Below, in pieces: positions 1 through 6,048 of a DNA stretch of 7,048 nt. The first letter of the stretch is position 1, and each line of letters begins with the position of its first letter. Under the pieces are notes generated by a model. It searched no databases and was not told the origin of the DNA. It saw only the letters and a list, made by a program, of their open reading frames with translations. The position numbers and the translations under genes were made by a program. The DNA is from an uncultured Rhizobiaceae group bacterium. Lineage in GTDB: Bacteria; Pseudomonadota; Alphaproteobacteria; Rhizobiales; Rhizobiaceae. The DNA lies in assembly GCA_937923355.1 (NCBI GenBank), contig CALAIO010000032.1:1-7048 (forward strand), read 5' to 3'.

Positions 1-547
1 CATTCGCAAAGGCGCAGATGGTCTGATTGCAGTTGCCGCAGGTGCTGGCGGGCATGCAGGTACACTTTCGCCTTTTGCACTTATACAAGAAATTCGTGAA
101 TGGTTTGATGGACCATTACTTCTTTCAGGCTCAATTGCCAATGGTGGTGCGATTTTGGCAGCGGAAGCCATGGGCGCTGACATGGCTTATATTGGTTCTC
201 CGTTTATTGCGACTGACGAAGCGCGAGCTTCTGATGAATATAAACAAGCGATCGCAGATTATTCAGCTAAAGATATCGTCTATACAAATCTCTTTACAGG
301 CGTACACGGCAACTATCTCAAGCCATCTATTGAAAATGCTGGCATGGATCCTGACAATCTGCCTGAGAGCGACCCATCTGCTATGGACTTTGCTTCTGGT
401 GGAAATACAGATGCAAAAGCATGGAAAGATATTTGGGGTTGTGGACAAGGCATTGGCGCAGTCAAGAACGTTGGGCCAACCCAAGAACTCGTTGATAGGC
501 TTGTTCGCGAGTATGGAGAAGCACGTGCACGAGTGCTTGGTGATTGA
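1..547 (+). CDS. Nitronate monooxygenase / 2-nitropropane dioxygenase family flavoprotein (C-terminal part, 5' end outside window)
   Basis: The open frame enters at base 2 with no start in the window and ends at TGA 545-547, giving about 181 residues. The family is usually about 320-350 residues, so the N-terminal portion of the TIM barrel is missing. Visible motifs are GADGLI at fragment residues 4-9, AGAGGHAG at 13-20 (the glycine-rich FMN-contacting segment with the conserved His), then LLLSGSIANGG and AMGADMAYIGS, the usual phosphate-binding strands of FMN-dependent barrel enzymes. The stretch TNLFTGVHGNYL and the Trp-rich WKDIWGCGQGIG near the C-terminus are typical of the proteobacterial branch. 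Known members oxidise alkyl nitronates or act as NAD(P)H-dependent flavin oxidoreductases in the cytoplasm. Many annotated members have no tested substrate. An ATG-initiated frame overlapping at 27-560 is a shadow. The family call is firm; the substrate is not. Confidence 0.88.
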   Translation, partial: IRKGADGLIAVAAGAGGHAGTLSPFALIQEIREWFDGPLLLSGSIANGGAILAAEAMGADMAYIGSPFIATDEARASDEYKQAIADYSAKDIVYTNLFTGVHGNYLKPSIENAGMDPDNLPESDPSAMDFASGGNTDAKAWKDIWGCGQGIGAVKNVGPTQELVDRLVREYGEARARVLGD

Positions 548-578
548 TATCTATCCATAAAAAATAAAAAATCACTTG

Positions 579-598
579 GCGCGGATGAAATTCCGCGC
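579..598. terminator. Possible weak terminator hairpin after the nitronate monooxygenase gene
   Basis: A 7-bp perfect stem (GCGCGGA at 579-585 with TCCGCGC at 592-598) closes a 6-nt loop 31 bp after the stop codon. On the plus strand it is followed by AATACTTATATTT, not a clean T tract, so it is a weak intrinsic terminator at best. It could instead protect the 3' end of the transcript. The position fits the end of the upstream gene's transcript. Confidence 0.4.
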
Positions 599-730
599 AA
601 TACTTATATTTGGTAGTATGAGACAAGAATTTCTGGGAGGAGAGCTTGTCGTCTCTTATTATGGCCATTTAGCACGTCGGGAAAATATTACCTTCTCGTA
701 ATCGTGGCTTTATCTCCCACATCTGTCTCA

Positions 731-750
731 CTTGTAGCCTGCGCTACAAG
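731..750 (+). promoter_or_regulatory. Perfect inverted repeat just upstream of the coxS ribosome binding site
   Basis: CTTGTAGC at 731-738 is the exact reverse complement of GCTACAAG at 743-750, with a 4-nt spacer CTGC. It ends 15 bp before the GAGGAGA ribosome binding site and 28 bp before the coxS ATG. No T tract follows, so it is not a terminator. It could be a repressor or activator operator on DNA, or an 8-bp tetraloop-type hairpin in the mRNA leader. Function is inferred from position and symmetry only. Confidence 0.5.
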
Positions 751-778
751 ATAAGATTTGAGTGTGAGGAGAATTTAA

Positions 779-1240
779 ATGGCATCAATTTCAATGACAG
801 TGAATGGCAAGACGGTCGGTGGTGAGGTCGAAGACCGCACTTTGCTTGTTGAGTTCATTCGCGAGAATTTACGTTTAACAGGAACGCATGTTGGTTGTGA
901 TACCAGCCAATGTGGCGCTTGCGTTGTTCATGTCGATGGCAAAGCAGTTAAATCCTGCACAACCTTGGCAGCCCAGGCAAATGGCTGTGATGTTACGACC
1001 ATTGAAGGTTTAGCAAGTGATGATCTTCACCCAATGCAACAGGCTTTCAAAGACAACCACGGCCTGCAGTGCGGATTTTGCACACCTGGCATGATTATGG
1101 CTGCAACCGATATGGTGAATCGTCTTGGCAAAGACCTTGATGAGAAGACCATTCGTGCAGAACTTGAAGGCAATATCTGCCGCTGCACGGGTTACCATAA
1201 CATCGTTAAATCAATTCAGGACGGCGCATCAAAGATGTGA
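779..1240 (+). CDS. coxS: Molybdenum hydroxylase [2Fe-2S] iron-sulfur subunit (CO dehydrogenase small subunit-like, form II)
   Basis: At 153 residues this is the normal length for the electron-transfer subunit of three-subunit molybdenum hydroxylases. The N-terminal plant-ferredoxin-like domain carries the first cluster ligands C40-x4-C45-x2-C48-x11-C60. The C-terminal helical [2Fe-2S] domain carries C98-x2-C101-x32-C134-x1-C136, so all eight ligands are intact. Gln97 directly before C98 is the residue that usually contacts the pyranopterin cofactor. The protein passes electrons from the Mo site of the large subunit to FAD in the medium subunit, in the cytoplasm. The ATG at 779 is preceded by GAGGAGA (766-772) at 6 nt spacing, which supports this start. 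It is first in the operon and is separated from coxL by 72 bp containing a hairpin. The symbol is by family resemblance; the true substrate of the complex is unknown. Confidence 0.95.
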   Translation: MASISMTVNGKTVGGEVEDRTLLVEFIRENLRLTGTHVGCDTSQCGACVVHVDGKAVKSCTTLAAQANGCDVTTIEGLASDDLHPMQQAFKDNHGLQCGFCTPGMIMAATDMVNRLGKDLDEKTIRAELEGNICRCTGYHNIVKSIQDGASKM

Positions 1241-1244
1241 TTGC

Positions 1245-1289
1245 TGTTTATTCCCTAAAAGCTGGAGATTTTTAGGACAAGAATAAACA
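1245..1289 (+). promoter_or_regulatory. Bulged stem-loop between coxS and coxL
   Basis: The outer arms TGTTTATTC (1245-1253) and GAATAAACA (1281-1289) are perfectly complementary over 9 bp. The inner arms CCTAAAA (1254-1260) and TTTTAGG (1270-1276) continue directly for 7 bp. Only a 4-nt bulge ACAA (1277-1280) and a 9-nt loop interrupt the fold. The element starts 4 nt after the coxS stop codon and ends 11 nt before the coxL ribosome binding site GGAGGA (1301-1306). There is no downstream T tract, so it does not look like a terminator. A role in mRNA processing, stability or the ratio of S to L subunits is inference. Confidence 0.55.
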
Positions 1290-1312
1290 CCCAATAATTC
1301 GGAGGAAAGAAT

Positions 1313-3673
1313 ATGAGTGAAGGTATCGGCGCACGTGTTTTGCGCAAGGAAGACAAGAGATTTATTACAGGTAATGGCAAATACACAGATGACGTAACAA
1401 ACCACGGCCAATGCTATGCAGCTTTTGTGCGTTCACCGCACGCGCATGCAAATATAAAATCAATCAAAAAATCAGCCGCTGAAAAAATGATGGGCGTTGA
1501 AGCTGTGCTTGATGGGCATCAGCTCACAGGCGATGGCATCGGCAATATTATCTGTGGTTGGGCGGTTAACTCCAAAGATGGCTCACCTATGAACATGGGC
1601 GCATGGTCAGCACTTGCAACCAATAGAGCACGATATGCAGGCGATGCCGTTGCTGTTGTTATTGCAGACAGCCCGGCAAATGCAAAAACTGCGGCAGAAG
1701 CCGTTGAAGTTGAGTACGAAGTTTTATCATCTGTAACAGATGCTGCAAAAGCACTTGAAGATGGTGTTGAGCAAATTCACCCTGAAGCGCCTAACAATTT
1801 GATCTTTGATTGGGAAATTGGTGAAAAAGACCCGACAGAAGCAGCAATTTCCGGTGCAGCGCATGTCACTGAAATGACGATTACAAATAACCGTGTTGCG
1901 CCAAACCCAATGGAGCCTCGCTCTGCAGTTGCAACCTTTAATGCATCCGAAGATCACTACACACTTTATACAACAAGTCAGAACCCACACGTTGCACGGC
2001 TTGTACTTTCAGCATTTTATCAAGTAGCGCCTGAACACAAACTGCGGGTGATTGCCCCTGATGTTGGCGGTGGTTTTGGCGCCAAGATTTATATCTACCC
2101 AGAAGAGATTGTTTGTCTCTGGGCGTCTATGAAAACAAAGAAGTCTGTCAAATGGACAGCAGATCGCACAGAAGCATTTTTGACAGATGCTCATGGCCGC
2201 GACCATGTATCCACAGCTCGTATGGGCTTTGATGCAAACAACAAGATTGTGGGCTTCTCTGTAGACACGATTGCAAACCTCGGTGCTTACATGTCGTTGT
2301 TCTCGTCATCTGTACCAACCTATCTTTATGCAACGCTTCTTTCAGGCCAGTACAACATTGAAAACATCCATTGTAATGTGCGTACGGTTTATACAAACAC
2401 CACACCAGTTGATGCTTATCGTGGTGCAGGGCGTCCGGAAGCTTGCTTCCTGATTGAGCGGATGATGGAAACCGCAGCGCGTGAATTGGGCGTCGATCCG
2501 GCAGAATTGCGTCGTGCAAACTTTGTACGTGAGTTCCCGCATCAAACGCCTGTTATCATGGCTTATGATAGCGGTGACTTTGAAGCCAATCTTGAAGCAG
2601 CCATGAAAGCTTCAGACTACAAAGGCTTTGAGGCAAGACGCACGGAAGCAGCTTCACGTGGTAAGCTTCGTGGTATCGGTATGTCTTCTTATATCGAAGC
2701 CTGTGGCATTGCCCCCTCAGCTGCTGTTGGTTCATTAGGTGCTGGTGTTGGTCTATGGGAATCTGCGGAGGTTCGCGTTAACCCAGTAGGTACGGTTGAA
2801 ATCCTAACAGGCTCTCATAGCCATGGTCAGGGACACGAAACAACCTTTGCTCAATTAATCTCTGATCGTTTTGGGCTTCCTGCTGATAATGTGCAAGTCG
2901 TTCACGGCGATACGGATAAGGTGCAGTTTGGTATGGGTACATACGGTTCTCGTTCAGGTGCCGTTGGCATGTCTGCGATTGTAAAAGCGCTTGATAAAGT
3001 CGAAGCGAAAGCCAAGAAAATTGCAGCCCATTTATTGGAGGCCGACGAAGGTGACATCGTTATTGAAAATGGTGAAGTAAAAGTTGCGGGTACAGATAAA
3101 ACCCTTGGCTGGCACGAGGTTTGCCTTGGCGCTTATACTGCTCACAACCTGCCAGAAGGCATGGAACCCGGCCTAAAAGAAGGCGCGTTCTATGATCCTG
3201 CAAACTTCACCTTCCCTGCCGGGTGTTACATCTGCGAGGTAGAAATTGATCCTGATACGGGTACGAGTGAAATCATTCAATTCGTGGCATCCGATGATTT
3301 TGGAACGATCATTAATCCAATGATTGTTGAAGGTCAGGTCCATGGCGGTATTGCACAAGGCGTTGGTCAGGCATTGCTTGAACAGGCTGTTTACGATGAC
3401 AATGGCCAGTTGCTTACGGGTTCATATATGGATTATACCATGCCACGCGCAGACGATCTGCCAAGCTACACAGTGAGCCATGAGACAACCATTTGCCCAG
3501 GCAATCCGCTTGGTATCAAGGGATGTGGTGAAGCAGGTGCGATTGGTTCGCCCCCAGCTGTTATCAATGCAATCACAAACGCAATTGGCAACAATGATCT
3601 ATCAATGCCAGCCACACCTTCCAAAGTATGGGCGGCAATACAGGCAACACAAACCAAGCAGGCTGCTGAGTAA
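1313..3673 (+). CDS. coxL: Molybdopterin-binding catalytic subunit of a form II CO dehydrogenase-like / xanthine dehydrogenase family enzyme
   Basis: At 786 residues it is full length for the family. The N-terminus has the usual RKEDKRFITGNGKY segment (11-24), followed by the a/b hammerhead domain (about 20-135) and two molybdopterin-binding domains (about 145-400 and 415-715). Cofactor motifs seen are GGGFGAK (252-258), SHGQGHET (503-510), GTYGSRSG (542-549) and GIKGCGEAG (734-742), in which Glu740 (codon 3530-3532) is the conserved base near Mo. The active-site loop is AYRGAGR (368-374, bases 2414-2434). True form I CO dehydrogenase has AYxCSFR, whose Cys carries the Cu-S-Mo bridge; here that position is Gly371. 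This marks form II, so a mononuclear Mo hydroxylase acting on an unidentified substrate is more likely than efficient CO oxidation. The ATG has GGAGGA (1301-1306) at 6 nt spacing. The gene ends 11 bp before coxM. Confidence 0.95.
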   Translation: MSEGIGARVLRKEDKRFITGNGKYTDDVTNHGQCYAAFVRSPHAHANIKSIKKSAAEKMMGVEAVLDGHQLTGDGIGNIICGWAVNSKDGSPMNMGAWSALATNRARYAGDAVAVVIADSPANAKTAAEAVEVEYEVLSSVTDAAKALEDGVEQIHPEAPNNLIFDWEIGEKDPTEAAISGAAHVTEMTITNNRVAPNPMEPRSAVATFNASEDHYTLYTTSQNPHVARLVLSAFYQVAPEHKLRVIAPDVGGGFGAKIYIYPEEIVCLWASMKTKKSVKWTADRTEAFLTDAHGRDHVSTARMGFDANNKIVGFSVDTIANLGAYMSLFSSSVPTYLYATLLSGQYNIENIHCNVRTVYTNTTPVDAYRGAGRPEACFLIERMMETAARELGVDPAELRRANFVREFPHQTPVIMAYDSGDFEANLEAAMKASDYKGFEARRTEAASRGKLRGIGMSSYIEACGIAPSAAVGSLGAGVGLWESAEVRVNPVGTVEILTGSHSHGQGHETTFAQLISDRFGLPADNVQVVHGDTDKVQFGMGTYGSRSGAVGMSAIVKALDKVEAKAKKIAAHLLEADEGDIVIENGEVKVAGTDKTLGWHEVCLGAYTAHNLPEGMEPGLKEGAFYDPANFTFPAGCYICEVEIDPDTGTSEIIQFVASDDFGTIINPMIVEGQVHGGIAQGVGQALLEQAVYDDNGQLLTGSYMDYTMPRADDLPSYTVSHETTICPGNPLGIKGCGEAGAIGSPPAVINAITNAIGNNDLSMPATPSKVWAAIQATQTKQAAE

Positions 3674-3677
3674 GGAG
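3672..3677 (+). promoter_or_regulatory. coxM ribosome binding site overlapping the coxL stop codon
   Basis: AAGGAG spans 3672-3677 and shares two bases with the coxL TAA stop (3671-3673). It is 7 nt from the coxM ATG at 3685. The overlap means ribosomes finishing coxL clear or reach the coxM site directly, which suggests translational coupling of the large and medium subunits. It also fixes the coxM start. Confidence 0.75.
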
Positions 3678-3684
3678 AAGCAAA

Positions 3685-4485
3685 ATGTACAATACAAATT
3701 ACCAAAGAGCCTCAAGTGTTGAAGATGCAATTAAGCAAATGGGTAAAAGTGATGATGGTAAGTTCGTCTCTGGTGGACAAACCCTTATTCCAACCATGAA
3801 GCAACGGTTGGCTGCTCCTTCTGATCTGATAGACCTTCGTCATATCGATGAAATGAAGGGGATTACCGTTGATGGCAATCAGATCACGATTGGTGCGGCA
3901 ACCACGCATGCGGAAGTAAATGCTTCCAGTGAATTGCGTGCTGTATGCCCGTCAATTTGTGATCTTGCGGGTCATATTGGTGACCCGCACGTGCGTCACA
4001 TGGGTACGATTGGCGGCTCTATTGCTAACAATGACCCAGCAGCAGATTATCCCGCTGCCATGATGGCGCTTAACGCACAAATTGTGACCAACAAGCGCAC
4101 GATTGATACCGATGACTTCTTTACAGGCATGTTTGAGACAGCCCTTGATGAAGATGAAGTCGTAACAGCAGTTACTTTCCCTGCTCCAGCAAAAGCTGCC
4201 TATTCAAAGTTTCCTAATCCAGCATCACGCTATGCAATGGCAGGCGTCTTTGTTGCAAAACTTAAAAATGGCATGGCGAGGGTCGGTGTGACTGGTGCAG
4301 GTGCAGATGGTGTTTTCCGCCACGAAGGTATGGAAGAAAAACTCAAAGGCGATTGGAGTGCAGACGCAATTATAGAGTGTTCAGTAGATGCAGATGATCT
4401 ACTTTCAGATCTTCATGGAGACGCAAATTATCGTGCAAATCTGGTCAAGGTTATGGCAAAGCGTGCAGTTGAAGCTGCGGGCTAA
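3685..4485 (+). CDS. coxM: FAD-binding medium subunit of the molybdenum hydroxylase (CO dehydrogenase medium subunit-like)
   Basis: The 266 residues match the compact medium subunits of form II clusters. The N-terminal FAD-binding domain (about 1-170) carries the two FAD motifs: SGGQTLIP at 29-36 and GTIGGSIANNDPAADYPA around 107-124. The C-terminal CO dehydrogenase flavoprotein domain (about 172-265) includes RYAMAGVFVA and the closing YRANLVKVMAKRAV. The subunit takes electrons from CoxS and passes them to an external acceptor, a quinone or a soluble carrier. Which one cannot be told here. It is the last gene of the operon: a strong terminator begins 21 bp after its stop codon. No cox maturation genes follow within the window. 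Confidence 0.94.
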   Translation: MYNTNYQRASSVEDAIKQMGKSDDGKFVSGGQTLIPTMKQRLAAPSDLIDLRHIDEMKGITVDGNQITIGAATTHAEVNASSELRAVCPSICDLAGHIGDPHVRHMGTIGGSIANNDPAADYPAAMMALNAQIVTNKRTIDTDDFFTGMFETALDEDEVVTAVTFPAPAKAAYSKFPNPASRYAMAGVFVAKLKNGMARVGVTGAGADGVFRHEGMEEKLKGDWSADAIIECSVDADDLLSDLHGDANYRANLVKVMAKRAVEAAG

Positions 4486-4506
4486 AATTTTACATATTTG
4501 AGTTTT

Positions 4507-4533
4507 AAAGGCGGGCTTTCAGTCCGCCTTTTT
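4507..4533 (+). terminator. Rho-independent terminator of the coxSLM operon
   Basis: AAAGGCGG (4507-4514) pairs perfectly with CCGCCTTT (4524-4531). The stem extends inward through a G-T wobble at 4515/4523, C4516-G4522 and T4517-A4521 to a 3-nt loop, and a run of five T follows at 4529-4533. It sits 21 bp after the coxM stop, between two convergent genes. On the minus strand only three T follow, so it would be less effective for the opposing TadG-like gene, though some bidirectional action is possible. Confidence 0.88.
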
Positions 4534-4558
4534 AATTATTAACAAAAAAACTTACTGA

Positions 4559-5797
4559 CTAAAATTTCAGATACGCATCACCACCATCCAGCCCATCGGG
4601 AACAGGCACGTCTGATGCGGTGTAATCTGAGTTGAGATAAAGTGTTGGTCCTTCATCAAGCCTCAAACTTCTTACGATAATGGCAGTATAAGCTGATTTA
4701 TCCGCAATTGGAGCTTCCGAATCAACTCGCAATGTGCCGTTCGGCAAATAGATAGTCCCAAGCAGAAGACGCGCATCATCACTTGTTATTTTATGTTCTT
4801 CAATTCTATCCGCGTTTCTATTTTCAAAAAACAAAATGCCTGCCATAGGGCCATCCTTAGGCGCAGTAAGACTGATGGAAGTCTGCTTTCTGAAAACCAG
4901 TCGAGTGCTTTTTCCAGCCAGATAAAACCCAACATTTTCACCCTCTAGGGAAGCCTGATCTGTTACATCAAACCTTCCACCTCGGATAACATAAACCCCG
5001 GGTTTTAATTTTACTTTTGCAGTACCGCTGATATGCAGACCATTACAGTAGGTGCCTGGTGAAAGTTCATGTTCACCATCCGACAAGCGCACCCTAGAAT
5101 ACATACATACCCCTCTGGGTGGTGGTTCCCGGTTGGCCAGCGGATCTTTAATACGCGGACAGTCTACAATTGGAGTTGGTTCAAAAGAAGATTGTTTTGC
5201 GCCTCTAAAACCACCTGAAGAACAGATTACGCTAGCATTTAAGGTACCGTCGTTTGCAACACGCACACCACGCGTGTGGTTTGAGTTTGAATAGACGCCA
5301 CAGTCATTTGCCTGCATGTTAGCATTTCGGGTTATGTTGATTGCGTATCGGTTCGTTTCTTCCAAAACAACTACACATACTTTACCAGTTCCTGCCAATG
5401 CGGCAGTCGATGAAACTTTTATGGGTAGCGCGGCACTGTTGATATATTGCAGGATAAATGGCGACCAAGTGTACGCAAGGTTTAGCTTTACTTCTTTTCT
5501 GTCGTTACTGATTTCAACATCTATGTCAGTATTTTTAATCGTATTTGCAGAGTTTACATTGTTGGAAAAATAATTTTTCGCCTGATTTTTTATGACAGTA
5601 TCATCACTGTTTAGAAGACCTAATTCTTTGGCGGTAGACAGCGCTGCAGCATCAGCGGCATTCTGTAATTGGGTTTGTTTATAAGTTAGCATGCTATAGT
5701 CGATGGCTACCCCAGCGGCAGCCATTAACGGAATAGCCATAATGGCAGTGCTTAGCGCAACATTGCCTGATGTATTTTGTTTGAATAGTTTTAACAT
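4559..5797 (-). CDS. TadG-like pilus assembly protein (Tad N-terminal segment plus repeat-rich extracytoplasmic domain)
   Basis: The ATG at 5797-5795 gives 412 residues. The N-terminus MLKLFKQNTSGNVAL followed by a single hydrophobic segment (about 13-32, ending AGVAIDY) and the motif LQNAADAAALSTAKE (about 44-58) is the standard Tad/TadE-TadG signature, a membrane anchor with the rest outside the cytoplasm. From about 140 onward the protein holds short beta-strand-like repeats (GTYCNGLHISG, KPGVYVIRGG, FDVTDQASLEG, GILFFENR, LLGTIYLPNG). This suggests a beta-helix-like fold common in alphaproteobacterial TadG relatives. I see no von Willebrand A domain, unlike classical TadG. Six cysteines (141, 166, 192, 213, 231, 251) suggest disulfides. 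An in-frame TTG at 5812-5810, preceded by CAGG, is an alternative start; the open frame extends to 5860 but with no good start. Other tad genes are absent nearby. Confidence 0.85.
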   Translation of the reverse strand: MLKLFKQNTSGNVALSTAIMAIPLMAAAGVAIDYSMLTYKQTQLQNAADAAALSTAKELGLLNSDDTVIKNQAKNYFSNNVNSANTIKNTDIDVEISNDRKEVKLNLAYTWSPFILQYINSAALPIKVSSTAALAGTGKVCVVVLEETNRYAINITRNANMQANDCGVYSNSNHTRGVRVANDGTLNASVICSSGGFRGAKQSSFEPTPIVDCPRIKDPLANREPPPRGVCMYSRVRLSDGEHELSPGTYCNGLHISGTAKVKLKPGVYVIRGGRFDVTDQASLEGENVGFYLAGKSTRLVFRKQTSISLTAPKDGPMAGILFFENRNADRIEEHKITSDDARLLLGTIYLPNGTLRVDSEAPIADKSAYTAIIVRSLRLDEGPTLYLNSDYTASDVPVPDGLDGGDAYLKF

Positions 5798-5828
5798 TTT
5801 TGTAAAACTCAAATAACCTGCCCCAAAA

Positions 5829-5846
5829 ATGTAAAAAACTTTACAT
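5829..5846 (-). promoter_or_regulatory. Palindrome in the presumed leader of the TadG-like gene
   Basis: ATGTAAA (5829-5835) and TTTACAT (5840-5846) form a perfect 7-bp inverted repeat around a 4-nt spacer. It lies 32 bp upstream of the chosen ATG and downstream of the candidate promoter, so it would be transcribed. It could be an operator or a weak AU-rich hairpin. In an AT-rich spacer some such repeats occur by chance. Confidence 0.35.
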
Positions 5847-5884
5847 CCCCAGCAGATCAATAACTCACAAAAATAAAAACTTCA

Positions 5885-5914
5885 CTAATATCTGATAACC
5901 ATTTTAGTTATCAA
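5885..5914 (-). promoter_or_regulatory. Candidate promoter of the TadG-like gene with a nested palindrome
   Basis: Read on the minus strand, TTGATA (5914-5909) is one mismatch from the -35 consensus. TATTAG (5890-5885) is a four-of-six match to the -10 consensus, with an 18-bp spacer. A perfect inverted repeat TGATAAC-N7-GTTATCA (5893-5913) covers most of the -35 box and nearly the whole spacer, where a repressor would block polymerase. The resulting leader would be roughly 80 nt. This is a consensus-based guess, and the AT-rich context raises the chance of false matches. Confidence 0.4.
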
Positions 5915-6001
5915 TTTTAATATGTCGTAAGAAAATACTTTTACCTACTGAAAAAGAGAACCAAACAAAAGCAGAATACATTCTGTAAAAGCCTAATAAA
6001 A

Positions 6002-6027
6002 AAAAGCGGGCTTAAAAGCCCGCTTTT
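6002..6027 (-). terminator. Rho-independent terminator of the threonine synthase-like gene
   Basis: AAAAGCGGGC (6002-6011) pairs perfectly with GCCCGCTTTT (6018-6027) around a 6-nt loop. On the minus strand the stem runs into eight consecutive T (plus-strand A run 5998-6005), starting 21 bp after the gene's stop codon. This is a textbook intrinsic terminator. It separates the gene from the TadG-like gene on the same strand, making co-transcription unlikely. The plus-strand side has four T, so it may also act in reverse. Confidence 0.9.
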
Positions 6028-6048
6028 AAAACATCTTGTTTTTATCAA

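Larger units (their letters stand above)
548..778. other. Intergenic spacer upstream of coxS with two inverted repeats
   Basis: This 231-bp spacer holds no convincing gene. An A-rich run follows the upstream stop codon, then a short GC-rich hairpin at 579-598, and a perfect inverted repeat at 731-750. The coxS ribosome binding site GAGGAGA lies at 766-772. I could not find a convincing -35/-10 pair. TAAGAT at 752-757 resembles a -10 box but has no good -35 partner at the right distance. The promoter of the coxSLM operon probably lies here because the gap is long and the downstream genes are tightly spaced, but it cannot be placed. Confidence 0.5.

Noticed and set aside
27..560. ATG-initiated 177-residue frame on the plus strand overlapping the nitronate monooxygenase frame
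   Set aside because: Its translation resembles no family, whereas the frame entering at base 2 gives strong flavoenzyme motifs over the same DNA. It is an out-of-frame shadow.
620..655. Imperfect inverted repeat GAGACAAG with CTTGTCGTCTC
   Set aside because: A two-base insertion breaks the pairing and no T tract or promoter element goes with it, so it was not listed as a feature.
2148..2519. Minus-strand 123-residue frame inside coxL
   Set aside because: It is antisense to the most conserved part of the catalytic subunit, has no recognisable domain and no ribosome binding site I could support.
1313..3673. Reading the operon as a true aerobic (form I) CO dehydrogenase
   Set aside because: The AYxCSFR loop is replaced by AYRGAGR and the gene order is S-L-M rather than M-S-L, both form II traits.
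5262..5282. Alternating GTGT/CACA palindrome-like sequence with an ACGCGT core
   Set aside because: It lies within the TadG-like coding region, the symmetry is short and imperfect, and codons for a normal peptide explain it.
5798..5860. N-terminal extension of the TadG-like protein to a TTG at 5860
   Set aside because: The extra 21 residues do not match the family start, and the hydrophobic anchor is normally about 10-15 residues from the N-terminus, which fits the ATG at 5797.
5972..5985. 14-bp palindrome CAGAAT-AC-ATTCTG
   Set aside because: The spacer of 2 nt cannot form a stable RNA loop with a 6-bp stem, it has no clear link to a promoter, and short palindromes are expected by chance in this AT-rich spacer.
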